From: Eonycteris spelaea
Taxonomy: Eukaryota > Chordata > Mammalia > Chiroptera > Pteropodidae
NCBI GenBank assembly: GCA_003508835.1
Contig: PUFA01000021.1
Coordinates: 11,949,501-12,013,500, forward strand
DNA length: 64,000 bases
Reading direction: 5' to 3'
Part shown: positions 1-10,150 of the stretch, one piece after another
Layout: the number at the start of each line of letters is the position of its first letter
Position numbering within the stretch: position 1 is the first letter of the stretch
The notes under the pieces: generated by a model
Databases searched by the model: none
Told to the model about the DNA's origin: nothing
What the model saw: the letters and a program-made list of their open reading frames with translations, nothing else
Program-made: the position numbers and the translations under genes

Positions 1-1065
1 AAAATATTCTAGGAAGATTAAATTACTCTAATAATTTGTATGGACTATCTTTTTTAAAATGTCATAATGGATATTCTTGTATAATGTATCATAAAATCTA
101 TAGAATAATGAGTTTAATAAACATTTCCAAAAGAAAAACAATAAATAAAAGACTGTATTCTGTACTAAGAAGATCATTATAGAAAGAAGTCTTAATCATT
201 ATTATTAAATATATTTAGATGGGAATAGTATTATGGTTACACGAACAGAATATAAAAGGAAGCTTTATTTTAAAGTTTTAAAAGCAGTTTAAAAACACTG
301 TAGAATACAATAATATTACTATTTTTTTATATTTTTGCTTAGTGATCACTTGCCTATAAAAGCAGTACTCTGTATCTGGGTACAGTTCTAATTGCTCATT
401 CTTATTATTATTCACATATTATTATTTACCCTGAGGTTTTAATGAAGGGAAATAAACATTTATCAATAGTAAGTATACCTTGTCTATTTGTTAGTTTTTT
501 TAAAAATCAGCATATGCTTTTCAGTCAGCATGCATATGCATTTTTTATAACCTAAATCTTCCACTATATTTCCGAAACATTTTACTTTTTTTTAAATTGC
601 AAGGGTTCAGGAGAGTAGTAGTTATTTTAGTCAATCTTCCATCAAGTAAAGGAATAATTTCTTCAGTTTTCTAGATGTATTATTTCTTTTTTTTTTTTCC
701 TTATTCTCACCTTGGTACGCTCTATCATTTTACAACCTCAATCACATGGTATTCTAAATAAGAACGCTAGCACAGCATACACTGAGATTCTTTCTGTCTT
801 GTACTATCAGACATGGCATGTCCTTTTAATCTATCTTGACATTAAAAGTTATGATTGTCTTTGTTTTATGTTTCTCCAGTAATACAAAACATAAAATTTC
901 TATGATGAAATTCTTATTAGTTGTGTTTATTTTGCACATTGCACATTAGTGTACAAACTTTTCAGATATATTAGTGTACTATGTCATCTTCTCTAATATT
1001 TCTTCCTGATTTACTGAATATTTCTATCTTTATAATATATTATATATTCTTCAATATGTATTATA
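1..1065. other. Anonymous AT-rich DNA
   Basis: No gene, recognisable repeat or RNA structure could be supported. The sequence is dominated by A/T runs and short frames closed by frequent stops. A poly-T run of about 13 sits near 688-700. Strongly decayed repeats could be hidden here and would need a profile search to see. Confidence 0.6.
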
Positions 1066-1123
1066 AATGTGTATATATATTATAATACACACACACATAT
1101 ACACACACACACACATATATATA
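1066..1123. repeat. TA/CA compound microsatellite
   Basis: An alternating TA tract passes into interrupted CA dinucleotides and back into TA. All of it is alternating pyrimidine-purine. There is no sign of function, and length polymorphism is expected. Confidence 0.85.
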
Positions 1124-3137
1124 AGCTCTTTGGCATCTTCCAAGATGTTTTCTACTCAAAGTATTATTTTTTAAATCACTTTCAATATTAGATTAGATTA
1201 ATCATTCTGCCTGTGACTATATTTTTGACCCATGTCAAAATATTTGTTTTCTCATTATACTTGTAATTAAGAATTACTGTATAAATAATTATGTTCATAA
1301 AATTACTAAGTAAATGAAAAACTAGGTTAAATAAAAACATGAACTAATATCATTGAGAGAACAATTATCTGTTATTGACTAAACAATTAAATCAAATCAA
1401 GTCAAATATTGTTTAGCAATTTGCAAGAAGTGATCAACCTTATGATAAAAAAAGCACAAATCTGAATGATTTGCCCTTGGTAATGTTTGCATTTATATTG
1501 AAGAACTACAATCTATAGAGAATCAAATTTAAAGCAATATAAACAAGAAAACTAATTCCTCAAAGAATGCAAATAGAACAGAAATGCATAAATAAGATGT
1601 ATCCCTTCTAAAATTTGCATTGTGTTAAAATATTTAGATAATTTTAAACATCATTTATATCCCAACACTCTAAAACATAAAGAGTACAATTATTAAAACT
1701 TTTTAATACCTCTATTTCTGGATCATACTGTGTTTAAATACACTCATGTATAGAGTATAAAAGTAAAAAGTTGGAAGTTTTAAAAAAGATGCCAATAAAT
1801 TTTGGTCTACCAAATAAAATATGTATTAGCATTGTTATTTGGCAGATTTTAAGTGGCTTTTGAAAGATTACTGACAGTCTGAGACAATTATTTTTAGAAA
1901 AAGAATAACATGAGAACATATTAACAAGTGTTTCCATTTTTGAAAACAGTAATTACCTGTGATTTTTTAATATGCTTTACAATTTTTCCCCTCTCTTTCA
2001 CTCTATTTTTCAGTATTGAAAACTCTAGTTCAGGTATAGAATACATTTCTAGTTACAAATGTATAACTAAATAATTTATCCTTATTAAATAAAATTCAAA
2101 TTTGACTAGAACATATTTTACACTCTGATAATTTAATTTATGACCTTATGGGTACACTAAAGCCCCTAGTCATGAACCAGATCTTTCTCATTTTATTTGG
2201 CATGATAACATTTCTTGATTTCCTAGCATTTCTCTTTTCCATTCACTAGAGACAAAATTATAATTTCAATGTCTCCATCACCTTCACTAGGATTTTAAAA
2301 AATATTTCTCTTTTTAAAACATAATATATTCTTTATAAATAAAAATATTATTTTCAGATAAGAAAGATAAAGATATTTTTACTTTATTAGTAGTTTTTCA
2401 CTGCTACAAATAATAAGAATTAAATATTGTATTAGGTTTCAGTACTGAGGTTTTTGACAATTATTATAAATGTTAATTAACATATAACATCCAAATATAA
2501 TTATATATAAAGATTTTGCAAATTAAAAAGTCAACATTAAGTAACTTATATATTTTTTTTTCATTTTAATGTAATGAATGGGAGAGAAATGAGATCATTG
2601 TAATTTGTGTTAGAAAATAAAACATGGAAGGAATAGCTTATTGTTTCTCTACTGATACAAACAATTCTTTGCTCTAGCTTTTATTTTTTTTATTTCAAAC
2701 ATTTTTCTTTCACAGAATACAAGATATTCAGTCTTAATTTTAAGTAACAATAGTTGCCTTTATAGTTAATAGTAATACATTTAAACACTACACTACTAAA
2801 GGCCATAGCTTAATTTAAGTGAGATGATTTCATGTTTATAATGTTCTTAACTGTTTGGAGTTTAGAAATCAATTGAGAGAGGGAAAATGGGAATAAAAAA
2901 ATAACTGTGTACTGTCACATTTTATATTTTAAAATCTAAGAATATTTGCTTAAACTTATAATTCTTTTAAAACAAGCCTATATTAAAAAAAATCTTTGGC
3001 TCTTGTGAATGATAGAAAAGTATAATCAATACAGAATTTGAAATAATCTATAAAATATACAGTGTAAAAAATATCTTTAGTCTTATTAATCTCATCTTTG
3101 TTCACTTAGGCTTTCCCAATTTCTTAAAATTTCTTAA

Positions 3138-3138
<1 letters not shown>
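1124..3138. other. Anonymous AT-rich DNA
   Basis: About 2 kb without a recognised gene or repeat. Short frames on either strand are not longer than chance predicts for this composition, and none begins or ends near convincing splice or poly(A) signals. Several short A and T homopolymers occur. Confidence 0.55.
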
Positions 3139-3186
<48 letters not shown>

Positions 3187-3248
3187 TATATATACATACA
3201 TATATATGTGTATATATATACACGTGTATATATTTATACAGTGTATAA

Positions 3249-3283
<35 letters not shown>

Positions 3284-3320
3284 GACACACACACACACAT
3301 ACATACACCTATATACACAC
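3139..3320. repeat. Long TA/CA/TG compound microsatellite
   Basis: About 180 bp of alternating TA, CA and TG blocks. It opens with a pure TA run of around 30 bp and closes with CA repeats interrupted by TACA units. The centre contains a near-perfect inverted repeat (3227-3255) with 14-bp arms and a single-base spacer. Translated frames across it are low-complexity Tyr/Ile/Val/Cys strings and are not genes. Confidence 0.9.
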
Positions 3321-5107
3321 AAAGCTACCAATTTCTTAATCCCAAAATAATATATATGTGACTTTCTTCTTCTCCATAAAAGTCAAGTAATCATTCAAGT
3401 ATTCCTCTTTACTTTTTGGACACATGTTGACTAATTCCAGTTCAAGAAATCTGTGTAAGTGCAACACATCCTTTTAACTACTATTTATGCTTTTCTGTTA
3501 CTTAAAAACAAAACAAAATTCAAAAGACACCTGCTTTCAACATAAGACTTAAGCATATGAGCTCACTAGCAGAATAAAATTAATCATAATAGTTAAGAGC
3601 CATATCCTGTGTTTGGCTGTTTATGAATGAACAGGCACAGTAGGAACTTTTGGGGTACAATGGGGCCATTCAGTAAGGCTCATCAAATTTTTGGGCACTT
3701 TTCATGCTTCTGGTGAGCAGTGTAAATTAGGATTTGAAAATATTAATTGAAAATCTCACGCAAATATACTTCCCCCTTTCTACTGATGTGCTGTTTTCAT
3801 GTAAAAGGCAAGTTTGTGAACAATACCCACAACACATGTATACGCAGTCATAAAAATGCCTTCCTACATTAATTGACAGTTTATATTTCTTTTCCTTCTT
3901 TTCACCTTCTATCCAGCGCACAACCCAGATTCCAGATTCCCTAGGTAAATTTCTTTCTTGCCTTCTGTTCTGATTCTAATTCTGCAAAAGCACAATTTCC
4001 TGCTTCCCTTAGGCACTTTCCTATTTTAGAATTAAAAAAGAAAACTGAATATTTGCATTCTGTCACATCATTTTTAATTGCCAAAGTGGCAACTCATACT
4101 GTTATAAATAATGAGAGTAAGTTTATTATAGGAAAGTAGGGAAAAGAATTTCAAAACTAGCATTTAAAAATCATACACCTGTAGAATAGACATTAAAAAT
4201 TGGAACTTTGAAAACATGTTAGATGTAATAGAAGAGTCAACGTCATTTCTTTTTGAAAAATAAACGAATGCTGTTCATTTTCATTAAATCTCATGCCTTA
4301 TTTCCTTTCCTTTTTTTTTTTTTTTTCTGTTTGTATAGTAACATGTTTGTTTCTTCCTCATCTGCATCCTACATCGCCCATGTGCTTATCCTCCCTGGAC
4401 CGCTCTGTATCTGGTAGGCTGACTCCTACAGACAATGTACCTCAGGCGACCTTGCGATGGGACACAACGGGGCTTAAAAAAGGTATCAGAGGGCTGAGGA
4501 GAGAATTTGTGAATTTTTCTCCTGTGTCTTCTCTACGCTGTTGCTGATGTCCGGTGTCTCCTTGATGCGTCCACCTAACTCTGATCTGAGGTATACTCTT
4601 TTCTCCCTTAGTTCTCTCAGTCATGGAGGTAGTACTATCAGCTCTTTACTATTAATCAATGAATATTTCGGTGCTCCTTGTTTGCTCCCTGAAAACTCAT
4701 TAAAATTATGTTACTAGAACTTCACTAAAATCTCCTCACTTTGTGTCCCCTCTCCATAAAACTCTTATTTTTTTCTGTCTCCAAATGATTTTTTAGAATT
4801 TTCTGTTAAACCAACTAAATTAAAGCTTTTGCCATTCTTTTCAAGGCTACCAATTTCTCAATCCCAAAATAATAATTCAAGAGTTAATTCTGAATCAAAA
4901 TAAAATTATAATGAAAGATTAAATATAGTTAATGATTTTATTCCTTTTGATTAAAAATAAATTTAAATGTGGCTTCATAATGTATTGCCAGTTGTTGTCT
5001 TCCATAACTTAAAAGTAAAACTTGGGGCTCTGTCTCTAGTTCTCTTCTTGTCTCTTTCTAGATTTATTGTCTTGGAGAACACATGACAATGTGTGGATCA
5101 TGTTATA
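3321..5107. other. Anonymous DNA with a less AT-rich patch
   Basis: No gene is recognised. A poly-T of about 16 lies at 4311-4326. The following 4340-4650 part is less AT-rich and holds overlapping frames of 60-84 codons on both strands with no start, splice or homology support. It may be an old LTR or other repeat I cannot name. A 31-bp near-identical direct-repeat pair begins at 3322 and 4844 (see findings). Confidence 0.5.
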
Positions 5108-5674
5108 TATATTCTGATGACTTTGGAATATAACAAATCACTTCAAAACGGTGGGGTAAAATAACTGAAGGCTAAGACTGTCTGACTGGTCTCAGCTAAA
5201 TAGTCGTTTGAGATTTTTCATGCAGTTTCAATTAGCAGTCAGGAGAACTGGCTGGTGTCATCTGAGAGTTTCAATGAGCTTTTGTCCAAAAAATATCTTT
5301 TTTCACTCATACATTTGGTACCTGAGCTGGTATGGCTGAAACAGCTGGGGACTGTGCAGACATTCCCTTCTCTCGCGTGGCAGCCTTGCACTTGACAACA
5401 TAACAATCACCAATCACGAGTTGGTCATTTTTTTTTTTTTTTTTTTGTATGGCAGCGGGCTTCCTCCAAAGCAACATGACAATAAATCCAAGTGGAAGCC
5501 GCGAAACTACTCTCATCTAAGCTTGCAAGTCATGCACCATGACTTGGCCATATTCTATTGGTTACCAATGACTCACAAGACAGCCCAGATTAGAGAGGGT
5601 CAGTATTCAAGACTATATTTACATGGAGATGTGGTTCATGATGCGAGAGATATCTTTAAGAATTACCTACCACA
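5108..5674 (-). mobile_element. Solo LTR, ERVL/MaLR-like, reverse orientation
   Basis: On the + strand the segment opens with a degenerate version of the 'AACAAATTACCCCAAAAC' end of a common mammalian LTR. It continues through the 'GGCAGC...GGCTTCC' block and the 'CATATTCTATTGGT' block, and ends at 5'-TACCTACCACA, which is the TGTGG start of the LTR when reversed. A run of T near 5428-5446 interrupts it. The same LTR type occurs in forward orientation at about 52667-53157. Both are far from any internal retroviral region, so each is probably solo. I have not assigned a subfamily name. The 60-110 codon frames crossing this segment are repeat sequence and not genes. Confidence 0.65.
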
Positions 5675-5708
5675 AATTTCAATTATATGTCCTACCCTTA
5701 CTCATCGT

Positions 5709-6116
5709 TATGGAATATTACTCAGCCATAAAAAGAAATGAAATACTGCTATTTGTGACGACATGAATGAACCTTGAGATAATCATACTAACCGAAATTA
5801 GCCAGGCAGAAAAAGTTGAAAACCACATGATATCACTTATATGTGAGATATAAACCTAGAAGCAACAAACAAGACAAAGAAACAGAGACTCATGGACATG
5901 AAACTAGACTAGTGGTTACAGAAGATGGGGAGAGAGGGGAAAGGAGAAGGTAAATGGGGTAAAAGGGGTCAAATATGTGGCGACAGAAAGAAATCTAGCT
6001 GTGGGCTATAAACACACAATGCAATATATATGCCTTACTATTGAATTGTACAGCAGAAACTTGTTGGATTTTGTTAACCAATGTCACCACAATAAAATAA
6101 ACAACAAAAAAAAAGT
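5709..6116 (+). mobile_element. L1 3' end (5'-truncated LINE-1)
   Basis: It begins in the 'GGAATATTACTCAGCCATAAAAAGAAATGAAATACTG' portion near the end of L1 ORF2 and passes through the 'ACATGAATGAACCTTGAGATAAT' and 'CACATGATATCACTTATATG' blocks. It ends with 'ACCAATGTCACCACAATAAA' and an A-rich tail. Such 5' truncation is the usual outcome of target-primed reverse transcription. The 3' UTR type looks laurasiatherian, most like bat L1. Copies of ORF2 codons here are decayed and give no protein. It abuts an LTR on the left and an MLT1-like LTR on the right. Confidence 0.85.
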
Positions 6117-6117
6117 G

Positions 6118-6412
6118 GTACTCTTTAATGTAATGGTATTTGAGGATAGGAACTTTGGAATGTAATTGCATTATCTGGGTGGACGATTCCTGATAGGATT
6201 GTAAGAAGAGACAGAAGGGAAATCTCTCTCACTCTGCCACACAAGCATACAGTGTGAAAGCAGGTGTCTGTAAGACAGGAAGAGGCCTCCATCAAGAATG
6301 GTCGACACCTTGATTTTGAATGTCTAGCCTCCAGAACTATGAGAAAAAGCATATTCTTTTTAAGCCATCTAGTCTGTGATATTTTGTTATAGTAGTCTGA
6401 GCCAAGACACTC
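6118..6412 (+). mobile_element. MaLR LTR (MLT1-like), 5'-truncated
   Basis: Landmarks of the MaLR long terminal repeat occur in order. These are a 'GTAATGGTATTTGAGGATAGGAACTTTGG' style 5' block, a central variable part, 'CTAGCCTCCAGAACTATGAGAAA', 'TTAAGCCATCTAGTCTGTG' and 'ATTTTGTTATAGTAGTC'. The first part of the LTR is missing next to the preceding L1 tail. No internal retroviral sequence adjoins it, so it is probably a solo LTR remnant. Confidence 0.8.
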
Positions 6413-6439
6413 AAAATCTACTCATTTTTCCACCTATTG

Positions 6440-7360
6440 ACCTGCATATGTTCTTTAAGATTTTAAATTTAATATGCTCTAATGTGAACTCCTGATATTT
6501 CCTCCAAAGTCTTTTCTATCCACAACCTTCCCCATTTTAGCTGACAGCAGCTCCTTTAACCTTCCTTGGTTTGGTCTCAACATCTTCTAGTCAACCTTGA
6601 CTTTCCTTTTTCATAACATCTCATTTACTATTTCGGAAAATAATAACATGGCTACTTTGAAAGTATATTAAGAATCTGGCCTCTTCCACTTTACTCTGGT
6701 GTGAGCATTGTGTGTTTATCACATGTGGTATAGATGACTGCCATAGCCCTCTGAATAGCTCCCCTGCCCTGATCCTTATCCCTGTTATCCGTTCTCAATA
6801 TAGTAACCAGAGAGATTCTGGGAACACATAAGTCAGTTCATGTCTCTTCACTGCAGAAAGCTCTGAGCTCGAAACCTAAGTCAAAGTTTTTTTTTTCAGT
6901 ACCTAGAAGGCAATTGAAGCTCCCATTCCGTTTCTGACATCGTCTCTTTTATTCTCTGCTTCTGTTCACTTCAGTCTCACTGCCTACTTGCTGTTTCTCA
7001 CGAACACCTATTGTTTGAACCAGCTTTCTCCTTTATCTGGAAAGCCCCACACCCCATATCTTACTGCATACTTCTTAAATCCTTTTAGTTTGTATTCAGG
7101 CTTTTTAAATATACTAGACTAGCCTCTTTAAACCAACCTCAGAATTCTTATGTCCTAGTCTACAGTTTTTATAATGTGTATTACCTTCTCATATATTATA
7201 ATGTTCTTTCTGTGTTTATTGGTTGTATCGAACCTCTACAATATGAGATACATCAAATAAGGATCTTTGACTATTATCTTTATTGTTGTATTCAAAACAT
7301 ACTAAACAGTGGCCTAGCACAAGTATGCATTCAATCGTATTTGCTACAATTTATGAATGT
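6440..7360 (+). mobile_element. LINE2 (L2) fragment, 3' part
   Basis: The order of degenerate L2 landmarks is preserved. First comes 'TGTGAACTCCTGATATTTCC'. Then the 'GACTGCCATAGCCCTCTGAATAGCTCCCCTGCC' block, and 'AACCAGAGAGATTCTG...GTCAGTTCATGTC'. Then a block equivalent to the 'cattcaggcttt' part of L2, and finally an end resembling the L2 tail ('CAGTGGCCTAGCACAAGTATGCATTCAATC'). L2 is an ancient mammalian LINE inactive for more than 100 million years. Reading frames are heavily broken, so this is a fossil with no product. Confidence 0.75.
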
Positions 7361-7405
7361 TTTCTCAAATATCAAAAGAGAAATCGGGACACTCAGGGCA
7401 ACTTT

Positions 7406-7453
7406 ATGTGTGTGTAAGTGCATGTGCATGTGTATGAGACAGACAGACAGAGA

Positions 7454-7492
<39 letters not shown>
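7406..7492. repeat. TG-rich then GA microsatellite
   Basis: Imperfect TG/CATG units are followed by GACA units and a run of GA dinucleotides with one AAA interruption. The purine-rich strand is +, and the long GA mirror repeat could form intramolecular triplex DNA. Frames through it (Arg-Glu and Ser-Leu strings) are low-complexity artefacts. Confidence 0.9.
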
Positions 7493-7493
<1 letters not shown>

Positions 7494-8044
7494 TATGCAT
7501 CTGGGGGAGTAGCTTGGACAATAGTGAAAGATAGTAGAGAGAAGATACTGGCCTTGGCAGATAAATTGCACGCAAAAGGAACATTCCTCACACAGACAAA
7601 AAGATTGTATTAACAACTAGAGAATGGAAGAGAATTGTGTAGATGTGAAGATTGTGAATTGTAATGTTTGAGAGAATCCATTTCTTCTTGATGCCAGAAA
7701 CTAGATTGTAGGGGATAAAGATAAAGCAGATGTAGAGGAAAGATATAATAGTTAATGTTCGTTAGACACTAAGCTTTGAGCTACAATTTATAGATATAAT
7801 TCTGCTAAGCTCCTGTATATTTAAGAAGGTGATTTGAACATCAATTTGATTGAAAGAGATCCCCATGATAACCCCACACCCATCTATTGGCAAAAATTGG
7901 ATGATACAAACATAGCTTCAATTGATAAATAAAGAAGGAGAAATTCTGATTTGAGGTTTATGGAACAAAATCCTGTTGAACAAAAGAAAAAAAATGTCAT
8001 TTTGAGTTAGCAAAGTAAAAGTAGAACTCTGAAGATATTGTTTA
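7493..8044. other. Anonymous intergenic DNA
   Basis: No gene or confident repeat. The first 200 bp are purine-rich and resemble decayed LINE sequence, but no landmark is clear enough to name a family. Confidence 0.5.
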
Positions 8045-8160
8045 TTTTATTTTATTTGAAATAGGAGCAGCATTCGTTAAAGCTTCTATGAACTGTAACT
8101 AAAACTGGAACATACCCCAACAAGAAAAGAAATATTTGACAATTTATAAATAAATAATAG
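8045..8160 (+). repeat. Copy A of an unassigned direct repeat
   Basis: It shares with copy B (about 10036-10150) an A/T-rich lead-in and then near-identical stretches including 'CTGTAACTAAAACTGGAACA' and an 'AGAAATATTTG' block. The two copies are about 2 kb apart in the same orientation. I do not recognise the family. It could be an old dispersed repeat or a local duplication. Confidence 0.6.
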
Positions 8161-10035
8161 CTTAAATAAAACTTAAAATGTACAAATTGATAATAAAATC
8201 AAGTGTTATTTTTTTTCCAGAAATTTCACTATGAAATAACATGTAAGTGGCCCACATTAGGTAACCCAATGGCATATATAACAATTTAGTTTTAGTTATA
8301 TTCAGAAAAGAGTTTATTCAGAAAATGGTGTGTTAATGGAAGTCATAAAGCTGTGTACTTAAGGAAAAACTTTTAAAGAGTATATTAAGTCAATGTTGAG
8401 AATAAAAGTAATAAAATAAATATATGACAGTTACTATTATTTTTGTTGCCAATTTACATGTATGTATGTATATGTATAGATAGGGAGAATTTTGAAGAAA
8501 AATCACTCTTTTATGTGAATATGATAAACTTCTATTTGCATATGTACAGAAATCCATATTTACTGGAGTTGTCACCAGTTTCTAGAAAATGCAATGGAAA
8601 CGCACATATGCTAAACAAAGTGGTTGATGAGAATTCTTTAAAATATTAACCTGCTTTGCTCTGCTATAGTAAATGTTAGACAGTGAGAGACATAGTTATT
8701 AATTTCTCATCTTAAAAATGTTATCAAGCCTTTGGGTTCTGAGATATGGATTATTGCAAAGGGCACGGTTGAAACGAGAAATAAGAGGTACTAGTGTTTC
8801 ACTGATATGCTAAAGAAGAACCATTTATATGTAGGCCAATCAAAGGAAAGTTATTCAAGAGTCTGGAGGAGATAAAGTTGGCATAGACCAAGAGAAGCAC
8901 ATTAAAGTTAGTGAAAAACAGGGAGAGTTGGATGGAAGGACAGCAGTAGGAGTGTGAAGCCTATTGAGAGGTGGATTGTCCACTTAGGCTGGACTACCTG
9001 AATGGCTAAGATGGGGAAAAAAGAAGCCACTCGTGTTCCAACGTATCACTCACATGTCAACAGTGAAACCTCAGTAATCAGCATAGTAGAATGGAGAAAA
9101 TTTCTTTTTTTTTCAGTTTTCTTGTGCCATTCTAGAAATGGAAACTGATGTCTAAATGGTATCAAGTTGAATACTACAACTCTAGATTGTAAGGTCAACA
9201 AAATATATCTAAGTTAAAATATGAAATATTTTAACACAAAATGAATATACAAATAGGAACATTCATTGGTTCCTATTTCAAGTGTGATCACTATTCTTTA
9301 TAACAAAACTTGAAATCTTTAATCAGACGTATTTATCATATCCCCAAATATTATAAAACTATTTTCATTATTTTATTCCAACATACATAGAAATGTAATT
9401 CTTTACCAAAAATGGAAAAAAAATTTTACTTATGGTTTATCAGAGATATTTGAAAAAATTGTGAAACTGAAATACATCCCTTTTACTGTAAAAGATTTTT
9501 TTTGCAACTGCTAACTAGAGGGCCTGGATTCATAGTATTCCGGGGTGATTCATAGGGGAGTGTGGAGGTGTGTTTATATACAATGAATTTTAATCGATTT
9601 AGATATTCATGGTTTTTAAATCATTTTTTCCATTTTTGTAATCTCTGATTACAGGGTTACAAACAAACAACAAACAAAACGTGTTCGAAATCTGATCTGA
9701 GACATAAAATATTGCATAATATTCACAACCTTCTTTGGGGGAGAAACTTTCATTCCTGGTAAAATACTTAGACAAATTTCTGATAAATTTAATGGTAAGA
9801 AGAAAAGACTTATTGGAATTTATGACCCACAAACAAGTACTGTCAACACCGTGCCTTATTTTATTAAGACACAGTTTCCCTTGTTTCTCGTCTAACAGTT
9901 ATTATTTAAAATTTCTCTTTTGTAAACATTTTTATGAAGAAAGGATATTATAATTGGCCTCTAATTAAAAGAGTTCTCTTTTTGGCATCCTGTTTGCAGT
10001 AAAATTAAAATTTCAACATTGTTTGTAATTATCTC
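8161..10035. other. Anonymous intergenic DNA
   Basis: Nothing can be supported as a gene. The 8700-9000 part is purine-rich and less AT-rich. Short frames of 60-77 codons on both strands lack any recognisable domain, splice context or codon bias. Imperfect 'TTTATTCAGAAAA' repeats near 8310-8330 are trivial. Confidence 0.5.
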
Positions 10036-10150
10036 ATTTGATTTATTTTTTTTGAAACAGCAACAGCGATCATGAAAGCTTCAACAAACTGTAACTAAAA
10101 CTGGAACATACCAAAACAAAGAAAGAAATATTTGGAAACATATGCACAAA
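10036..10150 (+). repeat. Copy B of an unassigned direct repeat
   Basis: Counterpart of the segment at 8045-8160, with the same orientation and the same order of blocks. It starts in a T-rich lead-in, passes 'GAAAGCTTCAACAAACTGTA' and ends past 'AAAGAAATATTTGG'. The shared tract is about 100 bp. Differences between copies include small substitutions and indels, so the duplication is not recent. Confidence 0.6.

Noticed and set aside
5421..5741. 106-codon + strand frame considered as coding
   Set aside because: It is antisense LTR plus the start of an L1 3' end, opened by a poly-T run.
7176..7613. 145-codon + strand frame considered as coding
   Set aside because: The first part is LINE2 3' sequence and the middle is Arg-Glu repeats from a GA microsatellite.
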